A stretch of DNA of 64,000 nucleotides from Acidimicrobiia bacterium (GCA_030584185.1 CP129495.1:1205628-1269627), one strand, 5' to 3'; positions 1 to 8,778 are shown, numbered from the stretch's first letter. A program made the numbers and translations. The notes: generated by a model from the sequence alone, not told the origin.

Positions 1-1
1 C

Positions 2-1414
2 CCCTACTACGAGCGGCCGGGTCCCCTCCGCCTGGTGCTCGCCGGTCTCACCGCCCAGTCCTACCCGCGGCACCTGATCGAGATCGTCGTCGCCGACGAC
101 GGCTCCACGGCACCGCCCGAGGTCGACGGGATCGAGGGGCTGCCGACCACCACGGTGGTGGCTCAACCCGATCTGGGGTTCCGCCTAGCCGCTGCTCGCA
201 ACCTGGGCGCTCGCCATGCCGGAGGGGAGATCCTCGTCTTCCTCGACTCCGACATGATCCCCGCCAGAACCCTGGTCGAGGCGCACGCCCGATGGCACCA
301 CGCCGCATCCGGCCTGGTCACCATCGGGATGCGGCGCCACGGCGACTTCACCGGGGTCGAACCCGACGCCGTCGCCGGGGCGGTCGCCGGCGGGACACTG
401 GAGTCTCTCGCCGGCACCGGCCCCCACGAGAGGCCCGCATGGATCGTCGACCACCTGCGAAGAACTGAAGACCTAACCCGCCACTCCGAGGATGCCTACC
501 GAATTGCCAGCGGCGGCAACCTCGGGGTCTGCCGCAACCTGTTCGAGGAGGCCGGCGGATTCGATGAGTCGTTCAAGCAGTGGGGAGGCGAGGACAACGA
601 GTTCGGCTACCGGCTGATGCAGCTGGGAGCGGTGGTGATCCCGGAGCCGGCGGCGCTGGCCTGGCATGACGGTCCCGGCGAAGAGCCTTCCGAGCAGGAG
701 ATGCGCTCGCTGCGGTCGCAGCGGCGGCGGCTGCGACACCTGATCGCCGACCCCGGGTACCGCCAGCCGGCACCGGGAAGGACCTACGAGCGACCGGCCG
801 TCGTCGTGGAGGTGCCGGCCGACGGAGCCACCCTCGGTGTCGTCGAGGCGTGTGTCGGCACCATCCTGGCCGGCGACTTCCACGACCTCGTGGTGGCGGT
901 GACCGGGGTAGGCGCCGAGGACGCAGTCGCCCTACACCGCGAGTTCGACCCGGATCCGCGGGTGCGGGTCGACCCCGGCGTCGAGGAGCTGGCCGCCCTG
1001 GAGCGATTCGCCTGGATGGTGGCCCGGCTGAGTTCGCCCACCCTGGTCGGGCCATGCTCCCTCGGCGCCATCGTGGATGTCATGAAGGCCGACGGCCCGG
1101 GTGTGGTGCGCGCCGACCTCGGTGGCGCGACCATGGACTGCATCAAGGTACGGGCGCGAGCCCGGGCCGAGATGGCACAGGCGATCGCCCCCGTGCCCGA
1201 ACGACGCGACATTGCGGCCAATCTGTTCGGGAGCGCCGACTTCGAACCCGAGTCACTCGGACCGGTGATACGCCCCGATTCCGCCCACCTGCTGGCCGAG
1301 AACCGGTCGCTGCGGGGGTACGCCGAGTCGCTTTCCGGGCGCAAGGCGATCCGCATCGCCGACCTGCTCGGACGGCTGATGCGTCCCTGGCGGTGGCGCA
1401 GGCGTCGTTCCTGA
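2..1414 (+). CDS. Glycosyltransferase family 2, 5' end outside the window
   Basis: A GT-A-fold glycosyltransferase that transfers sugar from a nucleotide sugar, probably onto a surface polysaccharide. The nucleotide-binding motif VVADDGS, a DSD metal-site motif (LDSDM) and the acceptor-side WGGEDNEFGYR are visible in the expected GT2 order. The last 200 residues have no feature I recognise and end in a basic tail. A GTG lies at 35, but the frame stays open to base 2 and reads PYYERPG before it, which is typical GT2 sequence, so the true start lies upstream of the window. An epimerase gene follows 27 bp downstream. Family assignment is firm; the sugar transferred is unknown. Confidence 0.88.
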   Translation, partial: PYYERPGPLRLVLAGLTAQSYPRHLIEIVVADDGSTAPPEVDGIEGLPTTTVVAQPDLGFRLAAARNLGARHAGGEILVFLDSDMIPARTLVEAHARWHHAASGLVTIGMRRHGDFTGVEPDAVAGAVAGGTLESLAGTGPHERPAWIVDHLRRTEDLTRHSEDAYRIASGGNLGVCRNLFEEAGGFDESFKQWGGEDNEFGYRLMQLGAVVIPEPAALAWHDGPGEEPSEQEMRSLRSQRRRLRHLIADPGYRQPAPGRTYERPAVVVEVPADGATLGVVEACVGTILAGDFHDLVVAVTGVGAEDAVALHREFDPDPRVRVDPGVEELAALERFAWMVARLSSPTLVGPCSLGAIVDVMKADGPGVVRADLGGATMDCIKVRARARAEMAQAIAPVPERRDIAANLFGSADFEPESLGPVIRPDSAHLLAENRSLRGYAESLSGRKAIRIADLLGRLMRPWRWRRRRS

Positions 1415-1428
1415 CGAGCCGATGCATC

Positions 1429-1434
1429 TAGTGT
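1429..1434 (+). promoter_or_regulatory. -10 box TAGTGT for a leaderless epimerase mRNA
   Basis: TAGTGT stands 7 nt before the ATG at 1442 and no Shine-Dalgarno sequence is seen. The same TANNNT-N6-8-start layout recurs at many genes in this window. Confidence 0.5.
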
Positions 1435-1441
1435 CCCCGGC

Positions 1442-2383
1442 ATGATCCTCGTCACCGGTGCCACCGGATTCGTCGGCAGGGCGGTCATGGGGCGCATGCC
1501 GGAGGCCACCGGAGTGTCGACCCGCGACCTCGACCTGCGCCACCCGGAGGCGGTCACCCAGTACTTCTCCGATCATCGCCCGGAGGTCGTGGTCCACCTC
1601 GCTGCTCGTGTCGGGGGGATCCTGGAGAACACCGATCACCCCGCCGACATGATCCTCGACAACGTGCTCATCGATGGCGGCGTCCTCGGGGCGATGCGCC
1701 ACTTCCCCCCGCGACACGCAGTGACCATTCTCTCCGCGTGCATGTACCCGGACTCGGTGGACGAGGACCTCTACCCGATGACCGAGGACCTCATAGACCG
1801 GGGGCCGCCACCGCCCTCCAATGCCCCGTACGCCGGTGCCAAGCGAGCGTTGTGGTACGCCATCACCGCCCTCCACGACCAGTACCGGATCCCCTACACC
1901 GCCCTGGTCCCGGTGAACATCTATGGGCCGTTCGATCATTTCGGATCCCGAAAGTCCCACTTCCTGGCGGCGGCGGTGCACAAGATCGAGGCCGCTCGTG
2001 AAGCAGGCGATCCCGAGGTCGAGTTCCTCGGCACCGGCCGCCCGATCCGTCAGCATGTTCTCAACCTCGACCTCGCAGCCCTCATCGCCCACCTCGTCGA
2101 GACCGGACCTCTCGACGCCACGGTGAATGTGGGGCCGGCCGAGTGCCAGTCGATCGCCGAACTCGCACACCTGGTGGCCGAGGTCGCCGGCTTCGAGGGC
2201 CTGATCGTGTTCCCGGGTACCGGGCCGGATGGCCAGTACCGCAAAGACGTCGATGTCTCGCGCCTCCACTCCATGGTCCCCGGGTGGGCCGACATCGAGA
2301 CCCCCCTGCGCGACGGGATCGCCCTCACCGTCGACCGGTATCGCCAGGATGCCGGTGATGCCGCAGGCACCGAAGCGCGATAG
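1442..2383 (+). CDS. NAD(P)-dependent sugar-nucleotide epimerase/reductase, GDP-L-fucose synthase-like
   Basis: A short-chain dehydrogenase of the extended type, most like GDP-L-fucose synthase (Fcl/WcaG), which epimerises and reduces GDP-4-keto-6-deoxymannose. The Rossmann motif GATGFVG is at residues 6-12, a SACMYP motif at about 98-103 carries the catalytic Ser and Cys region, and the catalytic YAGAK (Tyr130, Lys134) follows. At 313 residues the length is normal. It lies between a glycosyltransferase and the PP-loop gene cluster, so it probably supplies a deoxysugar nucleotide for the same glycan. No GDP-mannose dehydratase is in view, so the exact substrate is inferred. Confidence 0.85.
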   Translation: MILVTGATGFVGRAVMGRMPEATGVSTRDLDLRHPEAVTQYFSDHRPEVVVHLAARVGGILENTDHPADMILDNVLIDGGVLGAMRHFPPRHAVTILSACMYPDSVDEDLYPMTEDLIDRGPPPPSNAPYAGAKRALWYAITALHDQYRIPYTALVPVNIYGPFDHFGSRKSHFLAAAVHKIEAAREAGDPEVEFLGTGRPIRQHVLNLDLAALIAHLVETGPLDATVNVGPAECQSIAELAHLVAEVAGFEGLIVFPGTGPDGQYRKDVDVSRLHSMVPGWADIETPLRDGIALTVDRYRQDAGDAAGTEAR

Positions 2384-2437
2384 CCCGTCGATGGAATCGA
2401 CACTGCAGCTCGTACTCGCGTTCCGCGACGCCAACAC

Positions 2438-3697
2438 ATGAGGGCGTCCTGGAGAGTTGGCGAGGCGGTCGCCACCCTCGACCTGCGTCTCGATCCCGAC
2501 GATCGGGCCGTAAGTTCCGGGCAGGAGGGTGCCCGCGTCCGCCTGGCGGGCACCGAGTCCAGGTTCGAGGCCGAGATCGGCGGCACCGTGCACCCCGACC
2601 TCTTCGCCCTCCTCACGCTGGCACTCGCCGGGCCCTTCATCGCCTCGCGCCTCGACCTCGACCGCGGGGTGTCGCCCGAGTTCGCCGACGAGGTCGCCAA
2701 TGCCCTTGGCTTCGCCGTCCGGCCGGTAGATCGTTCGACGAGCCCACGATCTTCGGGGGGTACGATCGGAATCTCGTTCGGGGGGGGAACCGATTCGACG
2801 GCCGCCGCCCTCGCGCTCCCCGCCAACAGCCCACTCATCCACCTTCGCCGGCTCTCCAGCCGGCGCGTTCCCAACCTCCACACCCGCTATCGGGCCGACG
2901 TCCTGGAAGCGGTGGTCAAGCAGTTCTCCGGCTTCGGGCGCCAGGTCCACATCGGATACAGCGACTGCGAGTTCCTCGTCGCCGCCCCCCATCCCACCCT
3001 GGCCTCGTGGCCGGGGATCGCTGCCATCTCCATCCTCCTCGCCGACCGACTCGACCTGGGTGGCATCGCCGTCGGCGCAGTCCTCGGGTCGGCGTACATG
3101 CCCAACGGACGCTTCCGCGAGATCCCTGCCGGAGAGGCCTGGCGTCGACTCTTCGATGCCGTCGGGCTCACCCTGATCCGCCCGGTCGCCGGCCTCACCG
3201 AGGTCTCCACCAGCCGGATCGTCGCCGCTTCACCGTACCGAGGGATGACACGATCCTGCACCTTCGGCGGCCCCGATGCCCCTTGCTTCTCCTGCATGAA
3301 GTGCCTGCGCAAGGAGCTGGTGGTGGCGGCTGCCGCCGGGCGCGAACCCGACCGGCGGCTGCTTCGCAACCTCACCGCAGATCATCCCGTCACCAGGGAG
3401 CTGGTGGCGGGGACCGCCATCCCCGGGCTCAACGTGATCGAGTACCTCCTCAACCGGGTCGACCTGAGGGGCCATCCTCTGGAGGCGGCCGTCGAGAGGC
3501 TTCGCCACCCACGGGAAGACACCGAGTGGGTGGGGCGCCACTTCTACCCGGCGATCCCCGAGAACGTACCGAAGCGATTGCGTCGAGACGTGACCGATGC
3601 CATTCACTCGGTGGTGGAGCCGATGACCCCGGGAGACCTGGAGCTGGTCCGCAGTTGGGATTCCACGAGCCGATTCGGACCCTCGGCTGACCGCTGA
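2438..3697 (+). CDS. PP-loop ATPase with QueC-type Cys4 motif, paralogue 1 of 4
   Basis: First of four consecutive paralogues of 419-430 residues. A roughly 110-residue N-terminal domain, with a shared HPDxxAL...RGVS pattern, precedes a PP-loop nucleotide-binding core and a Cys cluster C-x8-C-x2-C-x2-C (Cys274, 283, 286, 289). That spacing matches the zinc site of QueC, 7-cyano-7-deazaguanine synthase. The family adenylates carboxyl or carbonyl groups before nitrogen or sulfur transfer. In this copy the usual SGGxDS reads GGGTDS (residues 115-120), losing the first Ser and inserting one residue, so it is the most divergent of the four and may differ in activity. No queuosine genes are nearby. 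The context is glycan synthesis, and the substrate is unknown. Confidence 0.8.
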   Translation: MRASWRVGEAVATLDLRLDPDDRAVSSGQEGARVRLAGTESRFEAEIGGTVHPDLFALLTLALAGPFIASRLDLDRGVSPEFADEVANALGFAVRPVDRSTSPRSSGGTIGISFGGGTDSTAAALALPANSPLIHLRRLSSRRVPNLHTRYRADVLEAVVKQFSGFGRQVHIGYSDCEFLVAAPHPTLASWPGIAAISILLADRLDLGGIAVGAVLGSAYMPNGRFREIPAGEAWRRLFDAVGLTLIRPVAGLTEVSTSRIVAASPYRGMTRSCTFGGPDAPCFSCMKCLRKELVVAAAAGREPDRRLLRNLTADHPVTRELVAGTAIPGLNVIEYLLNRVDLRGHPLEAAVERLRHPREDTEWVGRHFYPAIPENVPKRLRRDVTDAIHSVVEPMTPGDLELVRSWDSTSRFGPSADR

Positions 3698-3766
3698 GAT
3701 CGAGGATGGCCGCCTCGCCAGGCACCAGCCCATGCCGAGCCGGTATGGTGCCCGGCTGGGAGATAC

Positions 3767-5050
3767 ATGCGCGCCGGATTCCGCCACCAGGGAGACCACG
3801 CCGTCTTTCGGCTCGATCTCCTACCCGGAGAGGCGACTGCTGCCGTCGGGCAATACGACATGCGGATCGCGCTGACGACGGGTCAGTTCCGGGTCGAACT
3901 CCCTCGACGGGTTGATGAGCCCCATCCCGATGTGGCGGCCCTTTCCGCCCTCACCGCAGCCAGGCCCTGGACCGCCCGAACCCTGCGTCTGGATCGGGGC
4001 GTCTCGGCCCACTTCGCCGGGACGGTCGAGGCCGCTCTGGGGATCTCGGTCGAGCCCATCGACCCGATGCTGCCGCGACGAGAGCGGGGGAGCCGGACCG
4101 CACTCCTCTACTCGGGTGGACCCGACAGCCTCACCGCCGAGACGCTGCTCGGGCCCGGCCTGGCGTTCATCCACATGACCCGGGCGAAGCACCCGCGTGT
4201 CCCCAACCGGGCCACCCATCACCGGGACGACATCGCCCGGGATCTCGCCCGACAGGCCGCCGGGCGCGGCGAGGAGGTGCACTTCATCCGATCCGACGTC
4301 GAGTTCGTCTGCTCACGACCTCATCCCACATTCCCCCATGCCATGACATGGGCCCTCGGTCCCCTGCTTCTCGCCGATGATCTCGACCTGGGCGGCGTGG
4401 TCTACGGGCTGGACCTCTCCCACATGTACGTCGGCCGGGGGTTTCGATGGCGCCCCTTCGCCGCCGAGGACGATCGCTGGGTGCGCGTGTTCGCTGCAGT
4501 GGGGCTGGAGATGCTGCTGCCAGTGGCCGGTGTCTCCGAGGTGATCACCACCAGGCTCGGCGCCCGGCACCGCCTCTCCGACCTCTCCCGGTCGTGCACC
4601 CTTGGCGACCGGCGCGGCCCCTGCCTGGGATGTGTCAAGTGTGCCCGCAAGGAGCTGCTCAAGGCGGCGGTCGAGGCACGCCCCATGACCGTCGAGGCCC
4701 TCGACCGACTCGCCGCCAGCCCGAGGGTGGTCGAGTTCCTCTCGCGAACCCCGGTGCAGAACCAGCACACCTTCGAGTACGGCCTGGCCCGCGTGCCCGG
4801 CCTGGAGGGATCGGTGTTCCAGCCACTGCGCGACGCCCTGCGACCGACCGTCGAGGACACCTTGTGGCTGGAGGCGATCTACGGGCCAGCTCTGAACCTC
4901 CTGCCCGCCGAGGAGGCCGCCCGCCTGGTCGCCCGGGCCGCGGCGGAGGGCGTGCGGTTCATGACCCACGACGAGGAGGCACGCGTCGAATCGTGGGTGG
5001 CCCGCTCCGGAGCCGCCGGTAGTGCCCGGAACCTCACACCAGCCGGCTGA
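3767..5050 (+). CDS. PP-loop ATPase with QueC-type Cys4 motif, paralogue 2 of 4
   Basis: Same architecture as the preceding gene, 427 residues. The P-loop SGGPDS is intact at residues 116-121, and Cys277, 286, 289 and 292 form C-x8-C-x2-C-x2-C followed by a conserved ARKEL helix. The start ATG at 3767 follows a gggag sequence 4 nt upstream, and the protein begins directly with the family's N-terminal FRLDLLPGE-like strand. The 3' end overlaps by 17 bp the convergent small coiled-coil gene. An intact PP-loop suggests that it hydrolyses ATP to AMP and pyrophosphate. The reaction product cannot be read from the sequence. Confidence 0.8.
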   Translation: MRAGFRHQGDHAVFRLDLLPGEATAAVGQYDMRIALTTGQFRVELPRRVDEPHPDVAALSALTAARPWTARTLRLDRGVSAHFAGTVEAALGISVEPIDPMLPRRERGSRTALLYSGGPDSLTAETLLGPGLAFIHMTRAKHPRVPNRATHHRDDIARDLARQAAGRGEEVHFIRSDVEFVCSRPHPTFPHAMTWALGPLLLADDLDLGGVVYGLDLSHMYVGRGFRWRPFAAEDDRWVRVFAAVGLEMLLPVAGVSEVITTRLGARHRLSDLSRSCTLGDRRGPCLGCVKCARKELLKAAVEARPMTVEALDRLAASPRVVEFLSRTPVQNQHTFEYGLARVPGLEGSVFQPLRDALRPTVEDTLWLEAIYGPALNLLPAEEAARLVARAAAEGVRFMTHDEEARVESWVARSGAAGSARNLTPAG

Positions 5051-5408
5051 TCGGATCGGTCTCCAGACCGATCGTCGCAGCGACCCGGTCGATCTCCTGC
5101 CACATCAGCACCTCGGTCTGCAGGATCAACTCGATGGCTCGGCCAGATTCGACTGCGAGGCGATGGGCCTCGAACAGCTTCTTGCGCATCTCGTGCGGGT
5201 TCTCGGCGGCAATGAAGTCCGATCCCTTGCGCGCCAACCCTTCGATACCTGCCATAAGGCTGCCGACCTCGGCACGGAGGCTCTCCAAATCGGCACGGGC
5301 ATCATCGACCTCGGCGCGCAGAGCAGACAGCAGCTCCTCGGCCTGTTCCAACGTGGCGTACCTCCGGTCGAGGGTCGCCTTGGTGCGTTCCCGCAGCCTG
5401 CGGATCAT
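5034..5408 (-). CDS. Small coiled-coil protein inside the PP-loop cluster
   Basis: A 124-residue protein of unknown function on the strand opposite its neighbours. It is rich in Glu, Ala, Leu and Arg and has no Cys or signal peptide. The first 65 residues have heptad-like hydrophobic spacing consistent with a coiled coil. Support for a real gene comes from a Shine-Dalgarno sequence (caggaggc) 6 nt before the ATG and from TACACT at 5434-5439 (minus strand) as a possible -10 box. The 3' end overlaps the end of PP-loop paralogue 2 by 17 bp. It could be an adaptor or oligomerisation partner for cluster proteins, but that is only positional inference. Confidence 0.6.
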   Translation of the reverse strand: MIRRLRERTKATLDRRYATLEQAEELLSALRAEVDDARADLESLRAEVGSLMAGIEGLARKGSDFIAAENPHEMRKKLFEAHRLAVESGRAIELILQTEVLMWQEIDRVAATIGLETDPISRLV

Positions 5409-5463
5409 GATCGAAGCCTCCTGAAGTCCTGGGCGAGTGTACGGGCCGCCGTTGGGCCGGCCC

Positions 5464-5469
5464 TAGTCT
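5464..5469 (+). promoter_or_regulatory. -10 box TAGTCT for PP-loop paralogue 3
   Basis: TAGTCT is followed by 6 nt (cgcccg) and the ATG at 5476, with no Shine-Dalgarno sequence. This predicts a leaderless transcript. Confidence 0.55.
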
Positions 5470-5475
5470 CGCCCG

Positions 5476-6759
5476 ATGCGGGTCTCCGTCAGGTGGGAGG
5501 GCGCCACCGCCAGGTTCCGGATCGACCTCCTCCCAGGGGAAGAGTTGAGGGGCACAGGTCAGTTCCACATGACCGTCGAACTCGTGGCGCAGCAGTTCCG
5601 CCTCACACTTCCCGAGCCGATCCCCGAACCCCACCCCGATCTCGTGGCCCTGGCGGCGCTCACCGTGGCCCGGCCCTGGACACGGCACACCATGATGGTC
5701 GAAAGGGGGGTGTCCCCCCGGTTCGCCGAAGCAGTGGAGAGGGCTCTCGGTATCGAGGTGTGCCCCGTCGACTCCCACCTGACGTCGCGCACCCCGGGCC
5801 CCGGAAGAATCCTTTCCTACTCCGGCGGGCCGGACAGCATCGCCTCCCGCCTCCTGCTCGGCCCGCTCCCCCTCTGGCACCTTGTACGGGTCACATCGCG
5901 GTCGGTGCCGAACCGCGCCGGACACATCACCGCCGGGGTGACCCGCCGCCTCGTCGAGAGCGCCGCCGGCCTGGGCGAGGAGGTCGTGCTGGTCGAATCC
6001 GACCTCGAGTTCGTTGCAGCCCGTCCCTTTCCCACCTATCCGCAGACCGAGGCTGTGCTGGCAGGCCCGGTACTCGCCGCCGACAAGGTCGGCCTGGGGA
6101 CTCTCGCCCTGGGCCGGACTCTCAACGGCACATATGTCCTTCCTGAGGTAGGGGCCCGCCGTCCCGACCCCGAGATGGCCTGGATCGAGGCGTTCGCCGC
6201 CGCCGGCGTGAACCTGGTGTACCCGGTGGCTTCGATGTTCGAGGTGGTGACCCGACCCCTGGCGTCCCGGACACCGCTCGGCACCCTGGCGCGCTCGTGT
6301 GCAAGAGGCAACTACTCCACGCCGTGCCTCTCATGTCGCAAGTGCGCGTGGTCGCAGCTGCTCCTCGCCGCTCTGGACGAACGGCCCATGGAACCGACTG
6401 CCCTGAAGCGGTTGGCCGCTTCGCGGGAAGTGATCGCCGACTTCTCCGGAGGGCCTCCCTATCCGTCCCAGCCCGTCCTCGAGTACGCCCTGGCGCGGGT
6501 TCCCGAGCTGGAGGGAACCGTGTTCGACGAACCGCTACGAATCCTCAGGCCAACCCGCGAGGCGACGGCCTGGACCGAGCGCTACCACCCGGGGGCGATC
6601 GCCGAGATGGCCGCCCCCATCGGGCAGGAACTGACCGTCGCCCTCGAAGGCGCCGGCGTGGAGCCGATGACCCCGCGAGAACAGGAGATGCTCCTCGGCT
6701 GGGTGGCCGAACCGGCGGCACGTACGACCGACAGTGGTCAGCCGAGCAGGGGCTCCTAG
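5476..6759 (+). CDS. PP-loop ATPase with QueC-type Cys4 motif, paralogue 3 of 4
   Basis: 427 residues with the family layout. SGGPDS is intact at 116-121 and Cys275, 284, 287 and 290 give the C-x8-C-x2-C-x2-C zinc-type motif. After the last Cys it reads AWSQL where the paralogues have RKEL or LKEL, so the helix behind the zinc site is altered. It starts at ATG 5476 and appears to have its own leaderless promoter, which separates it from the two copies upstream. The stop codon TAG is also the first half of the next gene's -10 box. Related to QueC-like enzymes by motif only; the role in glycan synthesis is inferred from context. Confidence 0.8.
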   Translation: MRVSVRWEGATARFRIDLLPGEELRGTGQFHMTVELVAQQFRLTLPEPIPEPHPDLVALAALTVARPWTRHTMMVERGVSPRFAEAVERALGIEVCPVDSHLTSRTPGPGRILSYSGGPDSIASRLLLGPLPLWHLVRVTSRSVPNRAGHITAGVTRRLVESAAGLGEEVVLVESDLEFVAARPFPTYPQTEAVLAGPVLAADKVGLGTLALGRTLNGTYVLPEVGARRPDPEMAWIEAFAAAGVNLVYPVASMFEVVTRPLASRTPLGTLARSCARGNYSTPCLSCRKCAWSQLLLAALDERPMEPTALKRLAASREVIADFSGGPPYPSQPVLEYALARVPELEGTVFDEPLRILRPTREATAWTERYHPGAIAEMAAPIGQELTVALEGAGVEPMTPREQEMLLGWVAEPAARTTDSGQPSRGS

Positions 6760-6762
6760 TCT
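6757..6762 (+). promoter_or_regulatory. -10 box TAGTCT for PP-loop paralogue 4, overlapping the stop of paralogue 3
   Basis: TAGTCT lies 7 nt before the ATG at 6770. Its first three bases are the stop codon of the preceding gene. The sequence tagtctcgc is shared with the box before paralogue 3. Confidence 0.5.
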
Positions 6763-6769
6763 CGCGCCA

Positions 6770-8062
6770 ATGCGTGTCGCCGTCGGCGTGGAGGGGCACG
6801 AAGTCCTATTCCGCCTGGAGCTACTTCCGGGTGAGTTGCCGCGTGGCCACGGCCAGTTCCACATGGAGGTCATCTTCGGGGTGCCCGAGTTCCGGGTGAG
6901 GCTGCCGATGGCACCCGGCGACCTGCACCCCGACCTGGTGGCGCTCACAGCCTTGACCGTCGTGCGGCCCTGGTCGCATGAGCTGCGGATGGTGGGATTG
7001 GCCGTGTCTCAGAAGTTCGCAGGCGCCGTTCATCAGGCGTTCGGCATCGAGGTCGGACCCGTCGACCCGGCACTGACTCCGCGTAGAGCCATCGGGCGAC
7101 CGGCAATCTCCTACTCGGGGGGACCCGATTCGATGGCGGCAGAGTCGCTGGTCGGTCCGGGGATCCCGTTGATCCACATGGTGCGCATCCCACACCGTCG
7201 GGTTCCCTATCGCACGGCCCGCCACCGGGGCGACGTCCACAGGGCGCTGGTCGAACATGCCCTCGCCGCTGGCGAGGAGGTCCACTTCTTCGAGTCGGAC
7301 CTCGAGTTCGTGGTGGTTCGTCCTCACCCGACCTTCCCTCAGTGGCCCTCGATCCTCGTTGGCCCGATCCTCCTGGCAGACCTGCTCCAGCTGGCAAGCA
7401 TCACATACGGGCGGACACAGAACGGGATGTACCTCGACGAGGGGCGCCGGTTCAACCCGGCTGCCGACTCCGAGCTCGCCTGGGTGGAGGTGTTCGCGGC
7501 CGCCGGACTCGACCTGCTGTACCCCACGGCCGGCCTCTCCGAGGCCTCGACCCTGCGCCTCGCCTCACGGCACCGACTCGGTGATCTCAGTCGTTCCTGC
7601 ATGCTCGGCGACCATCGCGGCCCGTGTCTCACCTGCCGCAAGTGTGCCCTCAAGGAACTGCTGCGAGCCGCCATCTCGGGCGCTCCTCTGCCCTTCGAAA
7701 CCGACCGGAGGCTCGGCGCTTCTCCGTCCGTCGTCGAGTACCTGGAGACACCTCCCTACTACCACCAGTACCTCCTCGAGTACGGGCTGCCCCGGGTGCC
7801 CGGGATCGAAGCCACCGTGTTCGGCCTCGCCGCCCGCCATCTGCGGTCGACGGTCGAGGAGACCGCGTGGATGGATCGCTACTACCCGCCAGCTCTCGAC
7901 CTGCTACCCGGGCCGCTCGCAAACCAGGTGGAGTCGCGGCTGCTCGAGGAGGGCATCGAGGTCATGACCGAGCGAGACATCGAGCTGTTCGAGTCCTGGC
8001 ACCCGGGTCGAGCCCTCCGCGCCGATCGGCAGCCTCAGCCGGCGGCGCTCGACCCTTCGTAA
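6770..8062 (+). CDS. PP-loop ATPase with QueC-type Cys4 motif, paralogue 4 of 4
   Basis: 430 residues. SGGPDS lies at 116-121 and Cys277, 286, 289 and 292 form the QueC-like cluster. The open frame extends upstream to 6734, but ATG 6770 fits both the leaderless -10 box and the N-terminus of the paralogues (MRVxV...FRLELLPGE). Its 3' end overlaps the convergent ABC-ATPase gene by 28 bp. Of the four, copies 2 and 4 keep identical spacing between P-loop and Cys cluster. The family resembles enzymes that activate an acid with ATP, but no glutaminase or ammonia-supply subunit is seen nearby. Confidence 0.8.
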   Translation: MRVAVGVEGHEVLFRLELLPGELPRGHGQFHMEVIFGVPEFRVRLPMAPGDLHPDLVALTALTVVRPWSHELRMVGLAVSQKFAGAVHQAFGIEVGPVDPALTPRRAIGRPAISYSGGPDSMAAESLVGPGIPLIHMVRIPHRRVPYRTARHRGDVHRALVEHALAAGEEVHFFESDLEFVVVRPHPTFPQWPSILVGPILLADLLQLASITYGRTQNGMYLDEGRRFNPAADSELAWVEVFAAAGLDLLYPTAGLSEASTLRLASRHRLGDLSRSCMLGDHRGPCLTCRKCALKELLRAAISGAPLPFETDRRLGASPSVVEYLETPPYYHQYLLEYGLPRVPGIEATVFGLAARHLRSTVEETAWMDRYYPPALDLLPGPLANQVESRLLEEGIEVMTERDIELFESWHPGRALRADRQPQPAALDPS

Positions 8063-8778
8063 GCGGCGACCACTTCCTCGACCTCTCCCTGCATCTTCAC
8101 CCGTCCATGGTCGAGCCACAGGACGCGCTGGCACAGCTTCCGAATCGTCGGCATGGCGTGGGATACGACGATCACCGAGGCGCCGCTGTCGATGAGGTCC
8201 CGCATCCGCTGCTCCGACTTCGCCCGGAAGCTCTGGTCGCCCACCGACAGCACCTCGTCGACGATCAGCACGTCCGAGACGGCATCGGTGGCAACGGCGA
8301 AGGCCAGCCGGGCGACCATTCCCGACGAGAAGGCACGGGTGGGCACATCCACGAACTCGGTCAGCTCCGCCCACTCCATGATCCCGGGGAGGCGCTCTCG
8401 CATCTCGGCCTGTGACCTGCCGAGCAGCGCCCCGTAAAGCATCACGTTCTCGCGAGCCGTGGACTCGGGGTTGAATCCGGCACCAAGGGAGATCATCGCC
8501 GCAACGGTCCCCCGCACCACCACTCGACCGCTCGTCGGCGGCAACACCCTGGCGATCACCTTCATCAGGGTGCTCTTGCCGGCGCCGTTTGGTCCTATCA
8601 CGCCGACGATCTCGCCTGGCCGCACGGTGAGCGTGACACCATCGAGTCCCCAGAGCACTTCGCGCTCCACCTGCCCCTTGAAGAGGTTGATGGCGAACTC
8701 CTTGAAGGTCCCGACCCGCTGACGGTCGAGCCGGTACGCCAGGCGCACGTCGGTCACTTCGACTGCGGGGACGCTCAC
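8035..8778 (-). CDS. wzt: Polysaccharide ABC exporter, ATP-binding subunit (Wzt/TagH type)
   Basis: The ATPase of an export system that moves lipid-linked or finished polysaccharide across the membrane. Walker A GPNGAGKS, the signature region [12 protein letters not shown], Walker [13 protein letters not shown] and the switch His in VVSHAM are all present. The N-terminal region containing GTFKEFAI is typical of Wzt/TagH. At 247 residues it lacks the C-terminal carbohydrate-binding domain of long Wzt proteins. The open frame runs further upstream, but the GTG at 8778 overlaps the permease stop codon (GTGA) and starts the protein properly. It is cotranscribed with the permease and exports a glycan whose chain-terminal modification is not read by this ATPase. 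Confidence 0.9.
   Translation of the reverse strand: MSVPAVEVTDVRLAYRLDRQRVGTFKEFAINLFKGQVEREVLWGLDGVTLTVRPGEIVGVIGPNGAGKSTLMKVIARVLPPTSGRVVVRGTVAAMISLGAGFNPESTARENVMLYGALLGRSQAEMRERLPGIMEWAELTEFVDVPTRAFSSGMVARLAFAVATDAVSDVLIVDEVLSVGDQSFRAKSEQRMRDLIDSGASVIVVSHAMPTIRKLCQRVLWLDHGRVKMQGEVEEVVAAYEGSSAAG

Noticed and set aside
2438-8062. Queuosine or preQ0 biosynthesis cluster
   Set aside because: The Cys4 motif and PP-loop recall QueC, but no QueD, QueE, QueF or FolE is nearby and the proteins are twice QueC length.
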